From contig CAZFEU010000034.1 of the NCBI GenBank assembly GCA_964517875.1, forward strand, positions 1-23,588: 23,588 nt of DNA. Reading direction: 5' to 3'. How positions within the stretch are numbered: position 1 is the first letter of the stretch; each line of letters begins with the position of its first letter. The position numbers were made by a program, and so were the translations under genes. The DNA comes from JAJPXC01 sp964517875 (GTDB lineage: Bacteria > Bacteroidota > Bacteroidia > Bacteroidales > Muribaculaceae). Positions 1-7,506 of the stretch are shown in pieces. Under the pieces are notes generated by a model. It made no database searches and was not told the origin of the DNA. It saw only the letters and a program-made list of their open reading frames with translations.

Positions 1-2855
1 CAAATTTTACCACGCCTTTTATATCATTATCTGAGATCAATCGAGAAAATTTCATCGAGTCTTTACATGAAGCTGGATTGAACAAAACCGAAGCTCGCAT
101 ATTAGCACGTGATGTGGCATATGATGTTAATATTCTACGAAGACGCATAGTAGTATCTTACACAGCCCCAAGTTGGCTGATAGAGAAGAATGTCAATATA
201 CTTGTTGCGTGTAGTATCATTGGAGAATGGAATGATAACGTAGATGGGGATAGGGACCTGGTTTCTCATATTTCTGGAACATCTTATGAAAGTGTTTTAT
301 CCATTATAGAGCCTTTACAATTTGCAGATGACAGCCCAATCGTTAAAATTGGGAATATTTGGAGGGTTAAATCTTCATATGATTTAATGATGCATCTTAT
401 CTCCCGTGTCACCACGGTCAATCTAAAAAGGATTGAAGAGGTTGTTGAGACTCTCAATTTAGATGATGATCCAGATGCAATCGCTAAAATGGAGGAAAAA
501 AGATTCCGTTTTTGGGAAAATGGGCAAGTGTATTCTGATAGTATTAAAGAAGGAATATATTCTGGAATTGCATTGTATTCTGTAATAAATGAGCGAATAG
601 GCAGTCAAAATCATTGGGTTGACCAATTAATCTCAAAAATTCTTTCAAAATATGATATAAATAAATATCTCAGCAACCGTAATTATCTACACTTATTTGC
701 TGAGGCATCTCCTATTTCGGTAATTCAATTTATAACAAAAGATATTGAATCGGGAGCCAAAATCTTAAACCAACTATTTGTTCCACGAGAAAAGCAATTC
801 AGCTTAACTGGATGTGAGATCTATTATACGGAATTATTAAATACGCTTGAGCGAATTGCTTGGGGCGCTAATCACTTATATGAGATTTCATATATCCTAT
901 TATATGCGACTAAATTCCCTCATGATGAAAAATATGCTAATAGTCCACTAAATTCATTACGTCAGATTTATCGATTCCTTTTGCCACAAACATTGGTTGA
1001 ATTTGCGGAGCGAATTAATATTTTATCTTCGTTAAGTAAGAATTATCCTAATGAAGTCTATCATCTGATTTTGTGTCTAATCAAAGATTTGCGCAAGGGA
1101 TATTTTACTTATAACTCAACTTTTAGATGGCGACTGAGAGGATGTCAAAATTCTCCAGATTTTGTCTCCCCAATCCCAGCACAAGAAATCAAGGATGCCG
1201 TTCAATTAATGTTGTCCCTTTATGATGATTCGGTTGATAATTTTTGTTCACTTCTCGAACTTTCGTTTTATGATTATTTAGACTGCGTACGAAATGAAAT
1301 AATATCTAAACTGAATGAGTTTAAAGACACCTACGTGGGGAATATGAAAGTTGTGGGATTGCTTAGAAAAGAGATATACCAACAGCGTGCATATAAAGAA
1401 GCAAAATGGGCTTTGCCAGAAATAGAATTGGACAAATATATAACTATTCTCAAAGATATTGAACCTACAGACTTGCTTTTAAAGAGTAAACATTTCTTTG
1501 ATGATTTCGACATAGAGGATCCAAATTATATTATTGATGACACCGATTATTCGCAGAAAATTGAACGACTTAATAATATAAGGGAATCTATATTGAAAAA
1601 CATAGTAGATGCGAAAGGTGTCGAATCTGCTTATGAATTATCTCATATTGTAGAAAACCCTGACCCGTTGGCTACATCTTTGGTCTCTTTGCGTGGTGCA
1701 GATATTGCGACAGAAATTTACAAGCGACTGGCAGAAAGTTCAATCACTTTAAAATTTGCGAACAGTTTCTTTCGCAGTTTGTATTATTCGATTGGAGAGG
1801 AACGCTATTTGGAATTAGTAGAAGAACTTAAATTAGTTGAAGACAAATCAATATCAGTAGTATTGTATAGTCCGAATTATCATTATAAGTTAGCCATTAA
1901 AGCGAATAATTTAGCTAACCATATTAAACAAGATTATTGGAAAAATGTTTCTATTTGGTCATGCAAGGTTGAGGATGTTGATTTTGCAATTTCACATTTG
2001 CGAGAGGCTCGTCGTTTTTCTGCAATTTTATACATAATTCATAAGAAAGAGATTATATCTATTCTGCCGGATGCTACGAAAATCAATATTCTTAGCGAAG
2101 CCATATTATATCCTGAGCAATTACATAATTCAAACATTAGGCATTATATTGGAGATATATTAATCTCGATTGCCCAACCAAATGATGATGACCTACTCGC
2201 TAAATTGCTTCAGATTGAATTCATTCTACATGATTTACTTAGCGGATTCATGGACATAAGAAAATTGCACATTTACTCGGCATTGAACAGAGATTCATCA
2301 CTAATGATTCAGCTAATACAACTTGCAAATGTAACAGATGAAGAGGAATTTGCCACAGAAGATGAAAAACGTAAACGTGTCGCAATGGCAGAATTTGCAT
2401 TGCGATTCTTGTATAACTATGAATCTGTTCCATGTACAGATGATAATGGTACTATAAATTATGATGATTTACTTGTATACCTACAGAATGTTCGAGAAGC
2501 ATGTAAATCAATAGCTTTGTGCGAGCATACCATCGGTAAAATTATTGGGAATATTCCTGAAGATGACAAATATCCATCGGAAAACCTTTGTCATCTCGTA
2601 GAATCACTTAATGATGATAAAATTGATACTGAAATCGGGTGTGAGCTGTTTAATAAAAGAGGATTATACAGCGTATCTCCATTTTCAGGTGGCGCACGCG
2701 AACGAGACCTTATTAAAATATTTGAGAGTTATAGAATGCGAGCTCTTCCATATTCGCCAAGGATGGTGAAAATATTTACAAATCTAATAACCCGTTACGA
2801 AAGAGATGCAGAACGAGAGGATAACAAATCGAGATTATTAGGTCTCAAATATTGA
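1..2855 (+). CDS. 3' part of a giant STAND-NTPase-like protein, possibly anti-phage defence (5' end outside window)
   Basis: The reading frame is open to the left edge: codons from base 3 onward encode NFTTPFISLSEINREN before the first possible start (TTG at 78). The gene is therefore truncated by the window and about 950 C-terminal residues are visible. They are soluble, largely alpha-helical and rich in Leu, Ile, Asp and Glu, with no signal peptide or membrane segment. The order of segments matches, from memory, the C-terminal half of large (over 1200 aa) STAND-type ATPases: a winged-helix-like stretch (ARDVAYDVNILRRR), a segment with DSPIVKIGNIWRVKS, then helical repeats including EAKWALPEIELDKY. 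Such proteins usually carry an N-terminal effector and a P-loop ATPase, both of which would lie upstream. No catalytic motif is visible here, so the function is inferred. One 60-base line (301-360) is 35% GC, against 58% in a line of the nuo genes (21001-21060), which suggests horizontal acquisition. Sure of the coding call; moderate on family; defence role tentative. Confidence 0.6.
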   Translation, partial: NFTTPFISLSEINRENFIESLHEAGLNKTEARILARDVAYDVNILRRRIVVSYTAPSWLIEKNVNILVACSIIGEWNDNVDGDRDLVSHISGTSYESVLSIIEPLQFADDSPIVKIGNIWRVKSSYDLMMHLISRVTTVNLKRIEEVVETLNLDDDPDAIAKMEEKRFRFWENGQVYSDSIKEGIYSGIALYSVINERIGSQNHWVDQLISKILSKYDINKYLSNRNYLHLFAEASPISVIQFITKDIESGAKILNQLFVPREKQFSLTGCEIYYTELLNTLERIAWGANHLYEISYILLYATKFPHDEKYANSPLNSLRQIYRFLLPQTLVEFAERINILSSLSKNYPNEVYHLILCLIKDLRKGYFTYNSTFRWRLRGCQNSPDFVSPIPAQEIKDAVQLMLSLYDDSVDNFCSLLELSFYDYLDCVRNEIISKLNEFKDTYVGNMKVVGLLRKEIYQQRAYKEAKWALPEIELDKYITILKDIEPTDLLLKSKHFFDDFDIEDPNYIIDDTDYSQKIERLNNIRESILKNIVDAKGVESAYELSHIVENPDPLATSLVSLRGADIATEIYKRLAESSITLKFANSFFRSLYYSIGEERYLELVEELKLVEDKSISVVLYSPNYHYKLAIKANNLANHIKQDYWKNVSIWSCKVEDVDFAISHLREARRFSAILYIIHKKEIISILPDATKINILSEAILYPEQLHNSNIRHYIGDILISIAQPNDDDLLAKLLQIEFILHDLLSGFMDIRKLHIYSALNRDSSLMIQLIQLANVTDEEEFATEDEKRKRVAMAEFALRFLYNYESVPCTDDNGTINYDDLLVYLQNVREACKSIALCEHTIGKIIGNIPEDDKYPSENLCHLVESLNDDKIDTEIGCELFNKRGLYSVSPFSGGARERDLIKIFESYRMRALPYSPRMVKIFTNLITRYERDAEREDNKSRLLGLKY

Positions 2856-3067
2856 AACTAATCGAAAACATATTCAAATCTATTTCAAACATTGAAAAAT
2901 AATTAGAACCTTTGTAAAAATCCTGATGGCATAATCGGGAAGAACATTGAAATTGTGCCGTGTACAATTCGTGAACAACGGAAGCGTGTCATTACAATAT
3001 TCTGAAAATTACTTAGTTACAACGATATTATCCGGCTCCATGCGGATCACTATTTAAAGCCATATTT

Positions 3068-3093
3068 CCACAAGGAGATGTGGTATTTTTTTT
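3068..3093 (+). terminator. Possible intrinsic terminator
   Basis: CCACA (3068-3072) pairs with TGTGG (3079-3083) around a 6-base loop and is followed by a run of eight T (3086-3093). The five-pair stem is short. The element lies about 210 bases after the giant gene's stop, so it may end that transcript, but the weak stem keeps confidence low. Confidence 0.35.
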
Positions 3094-3100
3094 GGTATCA

Positions 3101-3186
3101 TATCCAATTTGCGTCTACTATTGGATAAAAAATGCGCTATTTTATCCAGTACAGTGGATTTATTGGATAAGTGTTCACTATCCAAT
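3101..3186. repeat. Three adjacent inverted repeats built on ATTGGATA/TATCCAAT
   Basis: TATCCAAT occurs at 3101-3108 and 3179-3186, and its reverse complement ATTGGATA at 3120-3127 and 3162-3169. A degenerate pair, ATCCA (3144-3148) and TGGAT (3155-3159), lies between. Read in order they give three consecutive potential hairpins: an 8-bp stem with 11-base loop, a 5-bp stem with 6-base loop, and an 8-bp stem with 9-base loop. TTATCCA (3142-3148) can instead pair with TGGATAA (3164-3170), so alternative folds are possible. The cluster ends about 40 bases beyond the AraC stop codon on the minus strand. It could be the 3' end or terminator of that transcript, a multi-site operator, or a small repeat element. 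The function is unknown. Confidence 0.6.
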
Positions 3187-3227
3187 CTTTATGGGATGTC
3201 GGTAGTATGCGGGGGGTTGGGCTTTAG

Positions 3228-4130
3228 TCAGGACATTGCAAATCGATATTCTTTTGGGGTCTGTCCGGTCTGTTTCTTGAAGAAACGGATGAAGTGCTGT
3301 GGATATTGGAATCCTAACTGTTCGGCTACTTGTTTAGTCGAGGTGTTCGGGTCGAGGAGCGCGCTTTTAGCGTGGTTTATCATTTTCAGCTGGATAAACT
3401 CCTGTGCGGTATTGCCGGTCTCTGATTTCACCAAATCTCCGAAATAGTTGGGCGAAAGACATATCTTATCAGCGAAGTATCTTACAGTCGGTGTGCCTGC
3501 TGTAGCCCCTATCCCCGAGCTAAGATAATTGTCGAGTAAAGTTTCAAAGCGAGCGAGTACGTCATTGTTTAATTCCTCACGTGTTACGAACTGTCGCTCA
3601 TAGAATCTCATGCAGTAGTTGAGCATAACCTCGATATTGGATATTATCAGAGATTTGGAGAAACGGTCAATCGGATGCTGCAACTCACGCTGAATCTTAT
3701 CCATGTAATCTTGCAGTATGATGCGTTCCTCTGCCGAAAGGTGCAGGGCCTCGTTGGACGCATAAGAGAAGAATGAGTATTGACTCATTTTCTGCGCCAA
3801 TGATGTGCGGTTGAGAAAATCTTGGTGAAACAGTAGGCCGATAGCCTCGGGGGCTGGTCCATCCTCCAATCGGTGAATGCCAACTGTCTGTCCCGGGGCG
3901 AAGCTTACCACAGTCTCATCGTCGAAGTCGTAATTTGTCTTTCCATAATTAATCTTGCACCCCATGGTTTTTTTTAGGAATAGGGCGTAGAACCCAAAGT
4001 GCATGCAGTGGGTGGGCTGATGCACGGATTCATCAAAATGCACTATTGCCACCAGCGGATGGCGCGTTTCAAAACCAAAATATCGGTTGTATTTCTCTAT
4101 GCTATCTGCCTGAAAGATCTCCATATCCAT
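3228..4130 (-). CDS. AraC-family transcriptional regulator
   Basis: A 300-residue protein with the usual AraC/XylS layout: an N-terminal cupin-like effector domain (roughly residues 1-190) and a C-terminal double helix-turn-helix domain (residues 213-300). The latter has the family patterns FADKICLSPNYFGDLVK in the first half and QVAEQLGFQYPQHFIRFFKK, then GQTPKEYR, in the second. It is a cytoplasmic DNA-binding protein that likely responds to a small molecule. It is divergently transcribed from the acetyltransferase-hydrolase-oxidoreductase operon, and a pair of 14-bp direct repeats at 21-bp spacing lies between them, so it very probably activates that operon. The start is the ATG at 4130; a second ATG two codons later is possible. 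A good Bacteroidetes promoter lies just upstream. The inducer cannot be deduced. Confidence 0.93.
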   Translation of the reverse strand: MDMEIFQADSIEKYNRYFGFETRHPLVAIVHFDESVHQPTHCMHFGFYALFLKKTMGCKINYGKTNYDFDDETVVSFAPGQTVGIHRLEDGPAPEAIGLLFHQDFLNRTSLAQKMSQYSFFSYASNEALHLSAEERIILQDYMDKIQRELQHPIDRFSKSLIISNIEVMLNYCMRFYERQFVTREELNNDVLARFETLLDNYLSSGIGATAGTPTVRYFADKICLSPNYFGDLVKSETGNTAQEFIQLKMINHAKSALLDPNTSTKQVAEQLGFQYPQHFIRFFKKQTGQTPKEYRFAMS

Positions 4131-4143
4131 CTGTTTTATATTG

Positions 4144-4175
4144 CAAATTTAGCAATCAAAATTCAATCATCCAAA
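4144..4175 (-). promoter_or_regulatory. Promoter of the AraC regulator (-33 TTTG, -7 TAAATTTG)
   Basis: On the minus strand, TTTG (complement of 4172-4175) and TAAATTTG (complement of 4144-4151) are separated by 20 bases. This matches the Bacteroidetes sigma-ABfr consensus TTTG-(19-21)-TAnnTTTG. The -7 box ends 13 bases before the ATG at 4130, giving a very short leader. The AraC direct repeats lie immediately upstream, so autoregulation is likely. Confidence 0.7.
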
Positions 4176-4189
4176 GCAATAACTCATAT

Positions 4190-4224
4190 TCCGTAACATG
4201 GGTTGTTTTGTCCGTAACATGGGT
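4190..4224. promoter_or_regulatory. AraC-type operator: two 14-bp direct repeats, 21-bp period
   Basis: TCCGTAACATGGGT occurs exactly at 4190-4203 and again at 4211-4224. The starts are 21 bases apart, two helical turns, the same period as the paired half-sites bound by AraC. The pair lies between the divergent AraC and acetyltransferase promoters. The second copy ends 24 bases before the -7 box of the rightward operon and covers the place where a -33 box would be expected; no TTTG is found there. This layout fits activation of a promoter with a defective -33 element. Confidence 0.75.
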
Positions 4225-4248
4225 ATAAATGCCAAAGCGGTAATGAAG

Positions 4249-4256
4249 TAATTTTG
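4249..4256 (+). promoter_or_regulatory. -7 box of the acetyltransferase-hydrolase-oxidoreductase operon
   Basis: TAATTTTG matches TAnnTTTG and lies 21 bases before the ATG at 4278. No TTTG is present 19-21 bases upstream, where the AraC direct repeats end instead, so transcription probably needs the activator. Confidence 0.6.
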
Positions 4257-4277
4257 TATTATCAAAAGTTACAGTTT

Positions 4278-4841
4278 ATGACCGAAAAAGAATTTCTTCA
4301 ATATGCAGCGGCCGGAAACCTGATAAATGCCGGGAGCGAGATTCATAAATCGATGCACGCAATGAGTCAGAGGGCGTTGCGACTAACCGCCGAAATCAAC
4401 AACGCCTATCACACTCCTGACGAACTTAGGGCGTTGATGTCGGCTTTGATTGACAAGCCGCTTGACGGGGGATTTGGTCTATTCCCTCCGTTTTACACCG
4501 ACTGCGGACAGAATATTACCATCGGTCAACGCACCTTTATAAATATGGGCTGTTCTTTCCAGGATTGGGGCGGTATCACCATCGGGGATGACTGTCTGAT
4601 AGGGCATAACTGCACGATCTGCACCGTAAATCATTCCAAGTACCCCGAGCGGAGGGGCGATATGACTTGTGCTCCTGTATGTATAGGCAACAAGGTGTGG
4701 GTGGGAGCGAATGTAACAATCCTTCCCGGAGTTACTATTGGTGATGGCGCCATAATAGCGGCCGGTGCAGTGGTGAATAAAAACGTGGAATCTAATACGA
4801 TTGTGGGGGGAGTGCCTGCAAGACTTATCAAACATATTTGA
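4278..4841 (+). CDS. Sugar O-acetyltransferase, left-handed beta-helix (Maa/NodL/LacA-like)
   Basis: A 187-residue cytoplasmic enzyme expected to transfer acetyl from acetyl-CoA to a hydroxyl of a sugar or similar acceptor. The N-terminus has the helical maltose-acetyltransferase-type domain. It is followed by hexapeptide repeats (ITIGQRTFINMGCSF, ITIGDDCLIGHNCTI, VCIGNKVWVGANVTI, VTIGDGAIIAAGAVV) and the family ending IVGGVPARLIKHI. The presumed catalytic base is H119 in TVNHSKYPERRG. Length is typical. I chose ATG 4278 (MTEKEFLQ); an upstream in-frame TTG at 4254 would sit on the -7 box and is unlikely. It is the first gene of the AraC-controlled operon, three bases before the hydrolase. 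The substrate is unknown. Confidence 0.92.
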   Translation: MTEKEFLQYAAAGNLINAGSEIHKSMHAMSQRALRLTAEINNAYHTPDELRALMSALIDKPLDGGFGLFPPFYTDCGQNITIGQRTFINMGCSFQDWGGITIGDDCLIGHNCTICTVNHSKYPERRGDMTCAPVCIGNKVWVGANVTILPGVTIGDGAIIAAGAVVNKNVESNTIVGGVPARLIKHI

Positions 4842-4844
4842 CAC

Positions 4845-5909
4845 ATGAAAAAGTTGCTCATCGGAGTGGCCGTGGCATTGGCTGCCGTACATAGCATTAA
4901 TGCACAAAATCAAAACACCTTAAATATGATGAAAACAGAAAACCTTATTCTCACCCAGGAATGGGACAAGACTTTCCCGAAAAGTGAAAAAGTTGACCAT
5001 TCCAAGGTCACATTTGTAAATCGTTATGGCATAACACTCGCCGCAGACCTGTATAAGCCTAAAGGAGTATCCGGGAAGCTGCCGGCTATCGCTGTGAGTG
5101 GTCCCTTCGGGGCGGTAAAGGAACAAAGCTCGGGATTGTATGCTCAGGAGCTGGCCGAGAACGGATTTCTTACAATTGCTTTTGACCCATCATACACGGG
5201 TGAAAGTGGTGGTCACCCGCGGTATGTAGCATCACCCGACATAAATACCGAGGACTTCAGCGCTGCTGTTGACTATCTGCTGTCGCGGGATGATGTAGAC
5301 ACGGCCAAAGTAGGCATATTGGGCATCTGCGGTTGGGGAGGAATTGCTATCGAGGCTGCTATCAATGATCCTCGCATCAAGGCCACGGTAGCCTCCACTA
5401 TGTATGATATGACACGCGTTAGCGCAAACGGCTACTTCGATAGCGAGAATAGTGCCGGGCAACGCAATGCCAAGCGTGCCGCAATGGCAGCTCAACGCAC
5501 CGAAGACTATCAGAATGGGTGCTATAAACTTGGTGGCGGGGTAGTTGACCCACTGCCTGAAGATGCGCCTCAGTTTGTTAAAGACTATTACGACTACTAT
5601 AAGACTCCCCGCGGCTACCATAAGCGTTCGCTTAATTCAAACAGCGGTTGGAATGTCACTTCCAATCTTCCGTTCCTCAACTTCAAATTCTTCGAGTATG
5701 CCGACGAATTGGAAAATGCGGTGATGATCGTTCATGGCGACAAGGCTCACTCTTTTTATTTCGGTAAGGATGCATTCGCTAAGCTGACAGGCGATAACAA
5801 GGAGTTGGTGGTATTGCCCGGTGCAAGTCATACCGACTTATATGACCAAAAGGACATCATCCCATTCGCTCAAATTGTGGAGTTCTTCAACAAAAACTTT
5901 GACAAATGA
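4845..5909 (+). CDS. Exported alpha/beta hydrolase with a cysteine nucleophile (YcjY/dienelactone hydrolase-like)
   Basis: A 354-residue protein with a clear signal peptide (MKKLLIGVAVALAAVHSINA, probable cleavage before Q21), so it acts in the periplasm or on the surface. An alpha/beta-hydrolase fold follows. The nucleophile elbow GICGWGG places a cysteine (C162) where most relatives have serine, as in dienelactone hydrolases and the YcjY group. Likely partners are D299 (HGDKAHS) and H329 (GASHTDLY). The enzyme would hydrolyse an ester, lactone or thioester, but the substrate cannot be read from the sequence. It starts three bases after the acetyltransferase and overlaps the next gene by four bases (ATGA), so the three genes form one translationally linked operon. 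Confidence 0.87.
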   Translation: MKKLLIGVAVALAAVHSINAQNQNTLNMMKTENLILTQEWDKTFPKSEKVDHSKVTFVNRYGITLAADLYKPKGVSGKLPAIAVSGPFGAVKEQSSGLYAQELAENGFLTIAFDPSYTGESGGHPRYVASPDINTEDFSAAVDYLLSRDDVDTAKVGILGICGWGGIAIEAAINDPRIKATVASTMYDMTRVSANGYFDSENSAGQRNAKRAAMAAQRTEDYQNGCYKLGGGVVDPLPEDAPQFVKDYYDYYKTPRGYHKRSLNSNSGWNVTSNLPFLNFKFFEYADELENAVMIVHGDKAHSFYFGKDAFAKLTGDNKELVVLPGASHTDLYDQKDIIPFAQIVEFFNKNFDK

Positions 5910-7408
5910 AATTCTGGATAATACCATTGACTTTGCTTATGGCATTTTCAATCACTATGTGCGCATGCTCTCATGAGAATGAAGAGCCTGAAATAAAGGA
6001 AGAGCCCACACCGGCTCCTGAGCCGGAACCTGATCCCTCAACAGGGCAAGGGGAAGTCCTCGTAGCCTATTTTTCATGCACCAACACAACAAAAAAGGTC
6101 GCTGAAGATATTGCCGATTTAACCTACGGTACTCTATTTCGTATCGAGCCCCAGGAAGCATACACTTCTGCTGATCTTGACTACAATAGCGATTGTCGGG
6201 CAAACCGCGAACAGAGTAACGCTTCTTCCCGTCCGGCAATAAAAGGAATGCCAGAAAATCTTGATAAATACGATGTGGTTTTTCTCGGCTATCCTATCTG
6301 GTGGGGAAAGGCTCCGCGAGTTTTATTTACATTCTTGGAAAGTGGGGATTTCAAAGGAAAGACTATAATTCCATTCTGCACATCCCATTCAAGTGGAATA
6401 GGCAGCAGCGACACAGAACTTCACTCTGCGGCAAAAACTGCTGTATGGAAATCGGGCAAACGCTTTGGAGGAGGTGTATCCGCTTCTGAGATAGAAAAAT
6501 GGATTAACGGATTAGGTATAGATTTTGAAAATCAAAATAATAAGGATAATAAAGATAATATGGACACGGATTATGCAAAATTTCCTCTCTCAGAAGGCAA
6601 GAACGGGCAGGCTCCGACTATCCAACTCAGCAGCGGATATGATATGCCGATTGTGGGTCTTGGCACTTACAGCCTCACGGGAGACGTATGCGTCAATTCG
6701 GTAAAGTCAGCGATTGCTCTGGGCTTCCGTAAGATTGACACCGCCCACATGTATGGAAACGAAGTTGAAGTCGGTCGAGGTGTCAGGGAATCCGGTGTTC
6801 CCCGCGAGGAAATTTTCGTGGCTACAAAGATATATCCCAACCAATATTCCGACCCGGAAAAGGCAATCGAGGAATGCATCAACAAGCTCAACATCGGCTA
6901 TGTTGACCTGATGCTTCTTCACCATCCCGGAACAAACGATGTCAAGGCATACAAAGCTATGGAAAAATTTGTCAAGGAAGGAAAGATACGTTCCTTGGGT
7001 GTATCATGCTACTATATTAAGGAAATTGACGATTTCATCAAGCAGGTTGACATTAAGCCGGTGCATGTTCAAAATGAAGAGCATCCTTATTATCAGGATT
7101 GGGATGTAGTGCCGCATATCCAATCGCTCGGCATTGCGGTAGAGGCATGGTATCCGCTCGGAGGCCGTGGCCATCAGAAAGAACTGCTCAGCGATCCGGT
7201 GCTGACTGAGATTGCTCAAAAACACGGCAAGTCAGTGGCTCAGGTAATACTGCGCTGGGACTTGCAACGTGGTGTCGTGATCATCCCGGGTTCAAGCAAT
7301 CCTGCCCACATGGAAGAGAATATCTCAATCTTTGATTTCAATCTTTCCGATGAGGAGATGACCCGTATTGAAGCTCTTAATCGAAATGAAAAACATGACT
7401 GGTACTGA
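5906..7408 (+). CDS. Lipoprotein fusion of flavodoxin and aldo-keto reductase
   Basis: A 500-residue, two-enzyme fusion. The start is a hydrophobic signal ending in TMCAC, so C21 (or C19) is a probable lipid-anchored cysteine. The acidic stretch after it (SHENEE) and a Pro/Glu linker resemble surface-lipoprotein leaders in Bacteroidetes. Residues 50-205 are a flavodoxin-like domain: FMN phosphate loop FSCTNTTKK and the GYPIWWGKAP loop. A low-complexity Asn/Lys/Asp linker (about 208-218) leads to an aldo-keto reductase (about 238-500) with its tetrad visible as D278, Y283, K308 and H339, and the cofactor motif IPGSSNPAHMEEN. AKRs normally use cytosolic NADPH, so export is surprising. An internal ATG at 6560 (MDTDYAKF) could start a separate cytosolic AKR. 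The gene overlaps the hydrolase by four bases. Domain calls are strong; location is inferred. Confidence 0.88.
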   Translation: MKFWIIPLTLLMAFSITMCACSHENEEPEIKEEPTPAPEPEPDPSTGQGEVLVAYFSCTNTTKKVAEDIADLTYGTLFRIEPQEAYTSADLDYNSDCRANREQSNASSRPAIKGMPENLDKYDVVFLGYPIWWGKAPRVLFTFLESGDFKGKTIIPFCTSHSSGIGSSDTELHSAAKTAVWKSGKRFGGGVSASEIEKWINGLGIDFENQNNKDNKDNMDTDYAKFPLSEGKNGQAPTIQLSSGYDMPIVGLGTYSLTGDVCVNSVKSAIALGFRKIDTAHMYGNEVEVGRGVRESGVPREEIFVATKIYPNQYSDPEKAIEECINKLNIGYVDLMLLHHPGTNDVKAYKAMEKFVKEGKIRSLGVSCYYIKEIDDFIKQVDIKPVHVQNEEHPYYQDWDVVPHIQSLGIAVEAWYPLGGRGHQKELLSDPVLTEIAQKHGKSVAQVILRWDLQRGVVIIPGSSNPAHMEENISIFDFNLSDEEMTRIEALNRNEKHDWY

Positions 7409-7506
7409 TGAAGATACTGGCAATTAACGGCAGCGCCCGTAAACAAAGCAATACCGGACATCTTCGGCACTTATCACGCCACAGCCGATACCGTCTCCGA
7501 CACTGA
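7408..7506 (+). pseudogene. 5' stub of an NAD(P)H-dependent FMN reductase/flavodoxin-family gene
   Basis: An ATG overlapping the AKR stop codon (ATGA) opens MKILAINGSARKQSNTG, the typical N-terminus of NAD(P)H-dependent FMN reductases with its FMN phosphate loop (NGSxRxxSNT). After about 17 residues the homology ends in Arg/His-rich sequence and the frame stops at 7504-7506 (32 codons). Neither other forward frame restores the family, so this looks like the remnant of a fourth operon gene, mostly deleted, rather than a simple frameshift. The tight overlap suggests it was once translationally coupled. Confidence 0.65.

Larger units (their letters stand above)
2856..3227. other. Non-coding gap between the AT-rich giant gene and the AraC locus
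   Basis: This stretch of about 370 bases has no convincing gene. The only longer frame on the plus strand (from 3109) runs antisense into the AraC coding region and looks like chance. The left 200 bases are AT-rich and featureless apart from short ATTGAAA-like repeats. The right part holds a weak hairpin with a T run (3068-3093) and a cluster of ATTGGATA/TATCCAAT inverted repeats (3101-3186), described separately. The change from an AT-rich gene on the left to ordinary composition on the right makes this a plausible edge of an acquired segment, although no integrase or attachment repeat is visible. Confidence 0.6.

Noticed and set aside
3109..3447. Plus-strand frame of 112 codons crossing into the AraC gene
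   Set aside because: It is antisense to a clear AraC coding region, starts at a non-ATG codon inside the inverted-repeat cluster, and has no recognisable protein features.
3228..7506. Possible polysaccharide-utilisation locus because of the AraC regulator and acetyltransferase
   Set aside because: There is no SusC/SusD pair, glycoside hydrolase or hybrid two-component sensor; the other genes are redox and ester/lactone-type enzymes.
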